From Anisakis pegreffii (lineage: Eukaryota; Nematoda; Chromadorea; Rhabditida; Anisakidae), in contig JAPYMA010000298.1 in the NCBI GenBank assembly GCA_035041965.1, forward strand, positions 35,958 to 99,957: a stretch of DNA of 64,000 bases, written 5' to 3'. The notes under the pieces are model-generated. The model was not told where the DNA came from and searched no databases. It saw nothing but the letters and a program-made list of their open reading frames with translations. The position numbers and the translations under genes were made by a program. This document shows positions 1-12,400 of this stretch, one piece after another; position 1 is the first letter of the stretch; every line of letters begins with the position of its first letter.

Positions 1-1843
1 AGAAGGCTTCAAATAGCACACAAAGTGTAATCTAACTCGCTAGTGCAAAACAACATATTGAGGCTTCAACAAGGTCGCCTCCACTCACTAGTAGTGGATT
101 GGCTAGTCAGAGAAGTAAATCAGGCTACAACAGCACTCCGTATTCTCGGAAAATCGTGCACTTTTGAGTGTCGAATTACTGCTGTTCAGGTCATTTTATT
201 GAAGAAAGACTTTCGTACAAACACAGTAACATGCACTAGTTAATTAACCTACTATTCCTATTCTGTTACGATATATGTATTTGAAAACAACTGAATGATT
301 CCCAGGGTTTAAGAGAATTCCGACTGAAGTTCTAATTGAACAACTCAGAGTTAGATAGGCTTATTGAGTGGCATTATAATCTCATTTCATCTGCGTGATA
401 AAGCTGAAGAGTTGGTATCGTGAAGCTTTCGAACTGATCGTGAGTTTTTGTTGTAAAAGAATTGTTTTCTCAGATAAATCAATGCATCGAGAAAGATGAT
501 CATCAAGTCTTCTCAATCTCAAATTCGTACCAGTGACTCTAAGAGTTTTTTGGCTGTAGAAAATCTCTCGTAAAGGATGTTTTGAACGGAAGAGGAACTA
601 TGAATGATGAGAAATTGGTTCAAATTTGTTGATTTTAATCGATCGAATGAACAATTTGCGAAGAATCATTTTGGTGGCTAAGAGCCCTTCTACAGACATC
701 CTTCGAACACCTTTCAGAAATTCTGTTTTCTTCATGAATTATTCCTAATAACCTTTTGAACAACTCTCCAAATAGATTGAAATCATTTATGTTTTTAGAA
801 GTTCTTGATAATTCCTTCAAATCAACAAGGTCAAAATCATATTTTGAATTTCAAAAACTGCTTTTGAAAAAGATTGTTTAGCAGAAAACTCTCAATGGAA
901 TTTTAAAGGAGCTCTTAAGATATCACTGGAGACTGTGTGAATTGTCAAACTTTCGAATTCAAAAGATCCGCTAGGGCAGTTATGAAGATTCTAAGGTTCT
1001 TTCAGTGAATACTAAACATTCAAGCGAAATTCCCATTGTTATGCTGAAATTATTCAGCTCATTCAAATGCTCTGATCTCTAAACGATTGATCTTCTTTCG
1101 GTTCTAGGTGCAATACTTGAGTTGCGAAAAAAATACTTTCGAATGGATACAAAGTCAACGACATCATCAAAACATTTGTGCTTCATTGATGGATATACGT
1201 CCTCTTATCAGGGATGGATACAGTTTGATTATCCGACTAAATCGATTTGAAGTAACCAACTAATATGTGGAGACTTCTCATTAAGAATGCGAGAAACATA
1301 AATTGGCTTCTATGTGAGCAGTTACTATTGTTATACAGTTACAATATTCATGAGAATAGGATGTTATTAAAAGTTTTCAATTTAACAATCAAGTGGAACC
1401 ATATAACTGAGTATGATGAGTCTACTGATAAGATCATTGTGCTATGACGACAAAGAAATTGTTGCCCTTTTAACTACTAAGCTCTTAACTACCGTGATAG
1501 ATAAGTACAAAGGTGGGTATGCTTACAGATAACTGATAATGACTGAATCATATGACTATGGTCTGTTGATCATAACTGCCATAATATTGATATAGACATC
1601 AACAAAACCGGTGATATTTCAATATACATCAGAAAATTTTGGCTGTCTTCGAATGGATACCTAATGGTTTGAATGACTGATAAGCTTAGTGATAGTGACG
1701 TCTTAAATGAAAAAGGGACATAAATTGTTAAGTTGTTGTCTTAGACATAACGAATGAAATGCTTTCGTATGGATCAAACGATCCGGCACATGATATGGCC
1801 GTATTGATCGTGATAGTGATACGATGACCAAAATGAATCATAC
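1..1843 (-). other. First intron of tropomyosin (left part of window)
   Basis: The stretch follows the tropomyosin exon-1 donor and holds no convincing exon. The ORFs present are short and lack paired splice signals. It is AT-rich with no clear repeats. Long first introns are common in tropomyosin genes because alternative promoters and exons sit in them; nothing here shows one. Confidence 0.6.
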
Positions 1844-1888
1844 CTTCTCGATTTTCATCGCCTGCATCTTCTTCTTGATTGCGTCCAT
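1844..1888 (-). CDS. lev-11: Tropomyosin, first coding exon (partial gene)
   Basis: This 45-nt exon encodes MDAIKKKMQAMKIEK, the near-invariant N-terminus of muscle tropomyosin, an alpha-helical coiled-coil protein that lies along actin filaments and gates myosin access together with troponin. The exon begins at the ATG at 1888 and ends at a clean donor (GAGAAG|GTATGA) in phase 0, where tropomyosin genes normally splice to the exon starting Asp-Asn-Ala-Leu. That second exon was not found between 1 and 1843, so the rest of the gene should continue past the left edge. The protein family is recognised with high confidence; the symbol follows the nematode orthologue and depends on this being a nematode. 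Confidence 0.85.
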
Positions 1889-3958
1889 GGTGCTGGTTGA
1901 ATTGGTTGATAGATTGGGAATGCAGCCGCAGAATAAGCACACACAACAAACAATACGATGATTCGGTGATCAGCACAAAGCTTTATCAATTTTCGATTTC
2001 AACGCTGATGCTTACGATAGACGGAGGCAGACCGAGGCAGTCAACGCTAGATGGATAGAGAAATGGGTGAAGAGTTCTGTTGCTTGAAGGTGTTGATGGT
2101 TAAAGATAAGAATTATGCCTTAGGTCAGTCCTCCAGCTAAAATATCATCCAAAACAAAACAACAACAATTGAAGCACGCCTACTGTTCCCAGTTCAATGG
2201 ATGGATGGATCAACGGATGAATTCATAGATAAACGCAGCAATGTGCAATTGAATTTGAAACAGATGGCGAGAATGCGAAAGAGATGAGTTGAAGAAACAA
2301 AAAGAAATGAATAAAATGGTTGAAGAAGAAAATTTTATGTGGAAACCAAATGCAAGAATATCACTGTGATATCTTATAATATCACTATGATACGTGAATA
2401 TCTCTCAGAAATCATCCTATCTCTATGCACCCGTAATGATTTGCTTGCTAAAAGTCTCTCTCAAGTTTACGTATGTCACTGATTTGTTCTGTCTTTAGCC
2501 TGAGGCGTTTGAGTTCATAGTTCCGATGTATCGTCGTTCTAGTTTTGAGTTGGAGTCACTAGAGTCTCTCGAATCGCCAACATATTTCGATGCTACTATG
2601 ATCAGATTGTTTTAGCCACTTCTCTCGCTTAGGGTTTCAGCATCCGGATGAGGATTGCCTGACGTGCTGTGCTGTTCACACGATCTCTTGCTAAAACTTG
2701 ATGCGTTTCGGTGAATTCGTGGTATGTTTGTAGGATTTATGTGCATTCTGTACATTCGTTTCTTTCTTCCTTCCTTTCTCTCTTTCTTAAGTTTATGAAC
2801 CTGTAAGCAGTAGTTTTGTTGAGCGACTGATCAGCTCGTGTAGTATAGTATAATGAGTAGTGGGTATTATTAGTGATGTTAATGTGAATAGTAAGCGTTA
2901 GTGTTGATAATAAATGATAATATGATCGGATACTGGCGGCTGTTGCTACCTACTATTGTCAGAGAATATTGCTTTCGGATGGAGAATGGATTAGCTGATT
3001 TTCGAGGAAATCATCATCTATCTATCTCACAGCAACAGAATGCGATGAGAAAAGCATTAGATGATAATAGAGAAAACGACTCCATATTACTACAGCCTAC
3101 CTACAGTGTGTTTGTTGTGCAGTACACGTTGAATGGCTTACGGCAAGAAACGACGAAGAGCATTAGAAAAGCATATGATGTGCTAGTTGGAATGCCTTGG
3201 GGGCGTTCTGCGTTCTGCTGCTGCTGCGTTGAACACTGACTGCCAGGGGCAAGCTATCGGCTGTGTGAACCAAAAGTTATTTAGACAGTTCCACTTACAG
3301 TCAGTCAGCTGCATTATAGGTGCATATAGACATCCGTAGACACGAACGAGTCTGTCTATGGCTTATAGCTTCTGCTATTTCACTAGCTTATGGCAGTGTA
3401 GAAATTCAGTTAGATGAGAGGATTAGAAGTAGACTGCGTTTAAAAATTCCAACAGTAAGTAGTGATGGGATCGGATATAGCAAAGATAAAGCGATTGAAT
3501 GATAGAATATTGCGGAATGTTTCTGATTAGAATGATCAGTTCAGATCCGATCAAGCATACGGAGATAGTTAGTTGGATAGATAGGTAGATGGATAAATAT
3601 GTGAGAGGGTAGGAAAGAAAGAAAATATTTAAATCTGTTTAGGCCAACAGCTTAGAACTGAACGAAGGCTGAAAATATGGATCAGAAATACATTCACCTG
3701 AAGATATGAATGAGACTTACAGTTTTTTGTTCATATCAACCTAATGCCTCTATATAATCACGTCTTGCCACTCTCATGGATAAGTTTAAGATCTGGAATT
3801 GGCCCAGGCTTCATATGATATTAGTGAAAATTCACTGGAAAGCAGTTGGAATCGTAGACATGGGCCAATAATATTATAACTATAGTAGAGGTAGTAGTAG
3901 TGGATAACAAAACCGCGAATTGATGTATGAAAAGTAACAACTGACATTTGACTTTTTA

Positions 3959-3994
3959 TCGTTGTTGTTATTGTTGTTGTTGCTGCTGCTGCTG
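3959..3994. repeat. GTT/GCT trinucleotide microsatellite
   Basis: Interrupted GTT units run directly into about four GCT units, in non-coding DNA upstream of tropomyosin. This is a simple-sequence repeat with no coding frame around it. Confidence 0.8.
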
Positions 3995-5093
3995 ATCCAT
4001 TCTAGACTATAGATATATACATTTTGTAAGAGATTTAGGTTTATCTTACAAATTGGATTCGGATTTACGCAGACAGATGAATGGATGGGTGGACAAGTGT
4101 CAAATGATGTTCAGAAGATGAAACTATTCACGTCTATAAAAGATGTGCTCACGTCTACAAAGGAAATAGTGACGATTCATTATTCATCCGATGGGTGAGA
4201 GTACTGGGTCGGATTATTTCACTGGATTGAAAGTAGATCAGATCAATCAATTCATTTGAAATTGAACGACTAATTTCATTTCCCTTCAGACATTTACTTT
4301 GAGTGTTTCAAGTTTATTAATTCATCAGTTAATCATATCTAGCAGTAAGTGAATCGTTTCAAACAATCTGAGTTATGGTTCTGCGGAAGTAGTGTAGAAG
4401 TGAAATGTTAAAGATGAGGTTAAGATAAGGTGTGAGTGATCTGAGGAAAGATTAATCATATCATTGTTGATTTTACTTGAGTTGACGGTGCTTGTTCAGT
4501 GAGAATTAACAGGTGAATGATGAGAGATATTCAGTGTAATTGTTTGATATTAATTAATCGGCAGTCAATCCAGACGGGTAACTTCTTCCGTCGATTGATT
4601 AGATGAAAAGTAAAAACCAACGAAATTACTGATGAATAGTTTCTTGAAAATCAAGGAGTCCGATTGAATTTGATTGTTTGTTTTGGTGCAAAGTATTTTG
4701 ACCAAAACTTTTTCTTTTGCATACGATTTTTTGAAATCGCCTCTATTAAGGTGATTTGTACACTCACTCATGCTATCCACTCTTCGTTCTGCTGACGAAC
4801 AAAGGCAAAGCTCTCTAGCAGATGGATTTAGCTGAATGTCTACTTCGGATAAGAAATGAATAGCGCTGATAGAGTGTTGAAGGTTTCGATTTGATACGAC
4901 GAATTCAGTGAATGAAGTGCAATTGATAAGAGATATTTGAGAAGGCGAAGAAATTCTCAGTGAAAAAAAGGGCACATCAATTTGTTAGCTGCGAACAATA
5001 TTTTTAGAGCGCATCATTAAAACACCGTGTTATGTAAACTCATTTAACTTGATCCAAAAATATCCTGATGCCGGCAGCTTTCATTAATCCATC

Positions 5094-5189
5094 GAGAAGC
5101 TCTTTAGTTAGGGAACTAACTTTGTTAGAGAAGCTCTTTAGTTAGGAACTAACTTTAGTTAGAGCTCTTTAGTTAGGGACTAACTAAAG
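5094..5189. repeat. Three tandem ~33-bp units, each an inverted repeat
   Basis: Three direct copies of a unit of the form GAGAAGCTCTTTAGTTAG followed by GGAACTAACTTTGTTA stand head to tail, with small variations. Each copy carries TTAG/CTAA-type inverted halves. In the last copy CTTTAGTTAG (5167-5176) and CTAACTAAAG (5180-5189) form a perfect 10-bp stem with a 3-nt loop. The array lies about 3.2 kb upstream of the tropomyosin start codon. Its function is unknown. Confidence 0.8.
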
Positions 5190-5198
5190 AATGACTAA

Positions 5199-5282
5199 CA
5201 TCCGCACTGATGTCTCATTCGGTAATGGATCAATGGGATGGATGGATGAATGAATTGGGATATCCGCACTGATATCTCATTT
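5199..5282. repeat. Paired 21-bp motif, 63 bp apart
   Basis: CATCCGCACTGATGTCTCAT at 5199 recurs as TATCCGCACTGATATCTCAT at about 5261 with only two or three changes, right next to the 5.1-kb hairpin repeat. It may be a duplicated regulatory site or simply the remains of a local duplication. Confidence 0.6.
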
Positions 5283-6435
5283 GATTTCAAGCCGGCCAAT
5301 TGAATTCGGAACTCTGAAGAAGTGACTTGTGCGAAACCAGAAAAATAGTGCCCACTGTATACTGCTCATGATCTGATTTCGTCGACGAACAAGTGCATTG
5401 TTATCTTAAAAAAAACGAATGCTTTAAGAAGAGTTGATTTATATTGTATTCAAAAATATTACATTTTACGAAGGATTTATTATTCACATCAATTATAACG
5501 GCGAATTACAATCATCAATTTGAATTCAACAAAAGAACGTCGTCTGCTTAATTAGATCTCAACTGCTCTGAGGATTGATTCATTTAAGATCAAACAGTAC
5601 AACGAACAAGCAACAATAACAACAACTTAGATGCAGAGGATGGCAATAACAACAATATAACAATATGATGACATCTTGGCAACATCTTTAGTAGTATTTT
5701 AAAAGTCTCAAATGCAATTCACTGATTTTTCACTGTTAAGTCTGATTTACCGATTAAAAGCGATTCACTGATTTCAAAGTCGATTCATTGATCAATACGA
5801 TAGCGAGATTACTGCTGATGGAAGTACTGAGGATGATCAGCCAGCAGATTTATTGTATAGAAGAATTTGATGTTTACGAATGAAATCAAGTACGAAATTG
5901 AACAAAATTTCATAACATAATAAATACAGTGAATGGAGAAATAACGATAAAATGGATGAATAAATAACTGCTTCACTATGTAATATCAGAGCTATTCTTA
6001 ATATCAAAACACAATATCAGAAATCAGAACGTAATATCAAAAAATTGAAATGTAATATCAGAACTTATCCTACAATTAGATTCTTTTCTTCGTTGAAGTC
6101 AGATCAAATAAAATCGCGATCAGATAAAATGCGCGACGTGTAATACTGCGAAATATCGTGAAACTGATATTTGGGAAAACAAGGTGAGAAATACGCTGAA
6201 TGCTACTGAATAGATCATAAAGACGAGGAATTTTCAAACTCATTCAAATCATTCACATTATTATTCAAATCACTGACAACACTACTGAATCATCAGAACG
6301 AAACCGCCCGCATTGCAACATTAACATTAACAATCAACTCTTTGCCATTAACAAATGAATGAACCTTTCCGAACAAATTACAACAATTAATCATCATTTA
6401 CACTCTCAATCGACAAATAATCACACAAATTTACC

Positions 6436-9400
6436 CTACAACTCACACGGTAAATATATCAGCAATCCGGCCTCTCCTCCACAGATCGCCAGCTTGCCAG
6501 TCGGTTGACTCACAGCGATGCGATTCAACGATTCCACTCGAATATCCAAACTTACCAAATCGATCGGCTTTTTGAAGTGCTGAAATCTCAATGAATTTCA
6601 GCAGAATCGCTCCGATGGATCAAAGTAAGACAACAATGAATTTTTTGAGTATTCTGAATGAACGTTCGCAGCTGTCTCTGTACTTAAAAACATTCAATAA
6701 CTTAAGCGTTTGCCAAAGGCATAAAACGATAGATACCACTAAGAAGGAATCTCTTCCACACTAGGTTCATTACACAAATACATACTGATCATTGAATAAT
6801 CTTCTAATAAATACCAGCATGTCCAAATTTCCGGATCAAAAACGTTGATCCTCATGCAAATAACATGTCTCTTGAAACATCACTGAATTCTCAAGCAAAA
6901 CAGAAACCAATAACACAAGTTTTCAAACCAAATATTCATTCCACATTTGAAAACAAATATTCAAATATTCTGAATAAACGATTTCCATATCTGCTCTGTT
7001 CATCGCCTACGACGAACTCTTCAAAACCGAACAAATCTAACAAACAACAATTCCCCGAATAGAACAAACCTTAGCATCGTCGAATGAAAATTCAATAGTG
7101 TACAAGTCTGCAGATGAATCAAGATCTGTAGCAATCGCTTTCAGATCCGACGCTTCGTCCCCATCCTCGGCATTCTGTTTCTCGTCGCTGCTCAGTTCTA
7201 CTGATTTTTTAACTGCATCAATATCATTTCCAATCTGAAACTTTATCATTTTCAGTGATAAACTGCACACACACTCATTAAAAGAACGATCTTTAAAATG
7301 TTCATATCATCTTTAAGCAAATCACCGAATAAGATCACAGTTTCAACAAACACAACATTAAGAAACCAATGAACTTTTGAGATTATCCTCTACAAAATCA
7401 ACACATCACCATCATCTAGCTGAACTCCATCATAATATATTACAACTCCCAGAGAGCAACGGCTAATCTGCTCACTTCAATTAATCAATTCAGAGTTCCA
7501 AACAAACTCAACCTACCATTTGGCTAACGGTATCTTTAGGAATCGTTTCAGGGTTTTGTTTTCGGATCAGTGTCATCGCCACACGACAGCAATTGAATAT
7601 CAGCTCGACCTTTGCGTTCCTCGGCACAATTCGACCATTCATACACACTTCTAAACGTCCGTCTGCACCCACTGAATAAATCGCTCCTGATTGTGGACAA
7701 ACAGCCATATCCCACATTCGTACTTCGTGCCTGAAAATTCCACTGTTCGCATCTGTCTTTCTCTGGCTTCACTTTGGAAAAACGAGAGGAATTCAACAGA
7801 TGAGACACAAATGAAAATTGATAGAAACGTCAAAACTGATAGAAATAAAAATTCATCATAATTCAGTTAATTATCCCTCAAAAACAACGTTTTCTCACAG
7901 AAATGAATCTAATTTGTGAGAATCGCAAATGCAAAAACCACGAAAACTAGCCTTAAAGCTAGTGGTACAACGAAAAAATTCTTCTGTCCAGCTATCTTCG
8001 TGATGTAGCACATTGTATGATCCAGGAATTCACTTGTTGATATGCAATCGCCTTGATAACAGAATGGTCCGGGGAACAAGCGCTCAAACGATGCTACCTG
8101 AGAATGATCAGAGTTTTTTATCAGAACGACCGCATTTTCGGGGTCCCCGACTACAATTTTTTCTCCTCCCTCACAAAAACCCAGTTTACACATTTCAGGA
8201 ATATATGTATCCGATCGACCGACCATATTATGAACATTAACAAACAAGAAAATGTGATTGAATATAAGTTAAGATGCTTGATAAACTCATTGAAATACAA
8301 GTAAAATGGCGACTCACTTTCATACCAGCACTACGAGGTGCATTCTCTTCGATAATGCATTTCAACTTCTTCACATCATACACTCGCACACATTTCTCCC
8401 GAAAGCTTATCGCAACTGAAATCGCCAAGTGATATTAAATCATAATCACTGCTATTTACCTATTTAATCAGCAAATCCAACTGCAACTCATTACGATTTA
8501 ATGCCTCTCTGTTATCACCAAAATCACTAATATCACATTCTTCCTTCCTTGACATTCTGCTTTCCGCGCAGCTAACGATTACTGTTATCATCATTGATAT
8601 CATCAATAAGCAGTACCAGTACTATCAAAATACCAATTGAAAAGTTTTCTTATTCCAAATGAACTAATGAAAATTTTAATGTTTCTAGGAAATAAAGGAT
8701 GACCAACGTTCATCACGTTCAGTGAATGCGACATGCATCGGTGGCGATGACCATTCATCCTCGTAAATTATTTTTGCACTTTCACCGCCAGGATTGTTCA
8801 TATCCCAAACAGCAACATGACCTAAATTTAACATTTCACCAATCTGATATCATTCCGAAATGCTTTTGAAAGCGAAATTCTGCACAAAACACATCTCACA
8901 ATCCAGAAATCGCATCACAAACAGATTTTCAAATTCACTTCGGAATAATTCACGTTCGCTCCACAAATCATTGAAAATCATTCTCAAATGGAATCACCAT
9001 ATTTAGATGGTCATGAATCACTAAATGAATCTATACGACAACACCAAAATGATCAGCAAATGAAAATGAATGGCAAATACCATCTGATTATCGATATTGA
9101 TCACTCATCAATTTGCACTGATCAATATGCTTATTAGCGATTATTTCCTCCATCACATCACAAAACTGGTCAACTCACCCGAAGCGAATACAGCGGCCAA
9201 AGGCGCTGCTCCATAGACCTCGCTCCAAGCCAACGAAACGACTGGCGACTGAGGATAGCCTTCCGGTAGATTCAACAGCAGATCCGGTTGAGCGCATCGT
9301 AGAACACAACGTTCGGTGTCCGACTCTTTGACCATATTTTCCACTTCATTTGGGATACTGAAAAGGAAACCGACTCAAATCAGAAAATTATTTGTTCGAG

Positions 9401-12400
9401 AGATATCCCCACTGTTTACCAATTCTTGTCTTGCGATGAAAGAAAATTTTTTGACTGAATTCATTCATCGACGAACAACAAACCACTCACTCACCCATAT
9501 ATTGCAATGCCAGTTTCCGTTCCTCCAACGGCCAGAAAACCAATAAAATTGAATTTGCGATCCATAGATGAGTCATTTTTGATGTTTCGATTACCTTTCG
9601 AGACCTTACCACGTAACAACGGACACCAAGCGGTTGTCAATACCGTTCCAACGCTCAGCTCCATCAAAAACCACAACCTTGCGGATACACTGCAATTGCT
9701 TTCGAATTGATGAATTTGAAATGATCCCATTTTATGCTTCAAATAAATTCGCAACAAATCAATCATCCTACTCTGTTGCAGTCCTGTTGTATCGCCAAAA
9801 CTGCAGATAATCTGCACTGCTCTCGAGGCTCTTATCAATCAAATACTCTTCATCCGGAAATACACTCACCACCACACATTCATCATCTAAAATCAAAATA
9901 TACTCGATGCACATCAAATCGAATGGTGCAGTCATAATAACCACAATAAAGATATTAATAACACAAATAACAACAACAGTGATCTGACAATGAGTATTCA
10001 TTTCAAGAATATTCACTGAACACTTTCAACTAACCGTTTTCCAGCAGTCGAGGGCACGATGAAATGGTCGCTATAGGTCCTCCGCAATACGCTACACATC
10101 CTTCTCCTGCATTTGGTACCGTTGATGATGAAGGCCGCTCGGCAGTCAACGAATTTCTACAATCAATTAATTCCTTTCAACAATCAAAATATCGTTTGAA
10201 ACAATCTCATCGAGAAACACAAGCAAGCCGTTGTCGATCAATCAGAATTCTATCGCTAATTCATCAAAGAAAGCTTCCAGCAATTCTAAACAAACGAAAA
10301 ACAGAACGGACCTGACAGGTATGGTATAAGGTAATCGACGTGTTGTGAATGTTGGCAACCGTTCAGATGGTTGCTTTTCACAGGCTGGCTCGTTTTGTTG
10401 CCGTTTCATCGTATCAGCATTCGATTTGGACGCCGAAGAAGACGATCTAGCAGCCTTTTCGGTTTTACTCGAAACCTTGGCAGTGGATTTACTCGAAGGC
10501 GATACTGCGTCCACAGTTGTTGTTATGGTTCGATCAACAGCACCACCGGGTAGTCGTACCGGTACAGAGTGTTTATTCAATATCCGATTCAGTAATTTAC
10601 TGAAACCAAAATCAAATTATAAAAATTTTCAGTTTATGTTACAATTTGTTAAGCAAATAAAAAAAGAAACAATGCTCTCAAATATGTAATTTTGGATTAA
10701 ATAGCTGAAGGGTTTAAAAAATCACGAGATTCTCCGCTCAAATATTAAACGAGATGAAGCATTTCGCTCACTGTTAGTTACGCACATCTCCTAATTGTAA
10801 GTTAAGCATTATAGAATTCATTTGTATCGCAACACATCAGTGACTATCAACAAACTATTCAGAACTATATACCTTTGCTAAATCACAAATAATCAGTCCA
10901 AAAACCGACTAAACAAACGAACAACCACATAAGTAATCATTCCAAAAAGACCACTCAAAATTACTCAAACACACAACATTAACATTATTCTTCCATTACA
11001 CTAACACACCACCAAAACATTCATCAAAATCACACTAATAACAATGCGAATCATTCCTAATAAAGTTTCAAGCGATTCTTCAAGGAATCTTTTCGGAATC
11101 CACTGAAGAGACACAACAAAACGCTCCCAAAAGCTATGAAACTTGATTTCAGGTAACAAACCTTTGAGTGTATTCTTCTTCTCGAACAACGTCCCAATTG
11201 CAACGATCAAAGTGGATGTCGAGTAACGAACGGCACAATTGCTCGACGCTTCGGTCTGCATCAAAACTGACACGAGCACTGTTCACTGCTGCCTGATAGT
11301 TGCGTGAATCAGCCTCTGACGGCCTGTGCACTAAACAAACAACATGAACAATTACTGAGAGTAATAAATTCCTGATAATCTAGCCATCACTGACATACCT
11401 ACGAACCATGGTTGCCTCGATGAACACCTGTATTTTCCAACAAATATACTCAAATTCTTGATTTCAATTAATTAACTGATCTCAAATCAGCAGTTCATAA
11501 TGCATCCGATAGCATGAATTGGTTGCTTGCTACTAGAAATTCTAACAATAAGCATTCATGAGACACGGAAAGTATGGTTATGAATCAACTGCTTACACTG
11601 GAATAAATGAAAAACCATCAAAAATTCTAATCGTTTTTTAAAATTTCATTTGTTGAATTGAACATAGCACTGAAGAAACACAATGAACAAACACTCTCTA
11701 GGAATATATTGATGAAAATTTTATTAACAAAAAATTTCTAAAACTTATTTGTGAATTCAGAAATTGACAATTGACAAATTTTACTGACAAAAATTTTTTG
11801 AAAATTTGTTATTTGCAAATAACAAAAAACGAATAGATAGTTTATGCATAAACTGAACAAACAGAACAAGAAATAAGTGATTACATACATGATTCAGTGG
11901 TTTTGAATTTGTATCGTTTCACACCAGCGTTGATCGATGTTCGTGAACTATTTGTTGGCAGGACACCTTGCGATACCGAGGCCATGCCTCGACATCGAGT
12001 GCTTTTCAACAACGACGTCAACAAATCATCCTTATCGCCAACGTCTCCATCCTCTTCTCGATCATGCTGAACAATTTCTTTCGTTACTTTTTTTTTTTCG
12101 TTCCAACTCAATTGCTGGACTTTAACACCAAATGCACGAAGTATAGTAAACTAATAAGACTGCGAGAAACAAAATTGCACGACAGAACGGATGGAATATT
12201 AATGATAATCTAGCGATTCATGAGATATACACAAGTCATAACCGCCTCGATGAATACCTATATTTTCCAAGAAATACATTCAAATTCTTGATTTCAATAA
12301 ATTTACTAGAATCAATCTTGAATTACAATTAATCTCTTTGATAGACCAATGAACTGTTTGCTTCTCCATAAAACATATTTCCACTGAATCATACAAATGG

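Larger units (their letters stand above)
1889..6435. other. Upstream region of tropomyosin / downstream of the TFIIIC gene
   Basis: No exon could be supported here. The longest ORFs (2901-3239 plus and 4565-4975 minus) have no recognisable motif or flanking splice signals. The stretch should hold the tropomyosin promoter (transcribed leftwards) and the 3' end of the TFIIIC gene. It contains a CT-rich run near 2757-2790, a GTT/GCT microsatellite at about 3959-3994, a tandem hairpin repeat at 5094-5189, and a pair of near-identical 21-bp motifs at 5199-5282. Confidence 0.5.

Noticed and set aside
2901..3239. 112-aa plus-strand ORF
   Set aside because: It does not begin with a clear ATG in good context and shows no family or splice support.
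4565..4975. 136-aa minus-strand ORF
   Set aside because: It opens with GTG rather than ATG and has no acceptor, motif or partner exon; kept only as a note in the upstream region.
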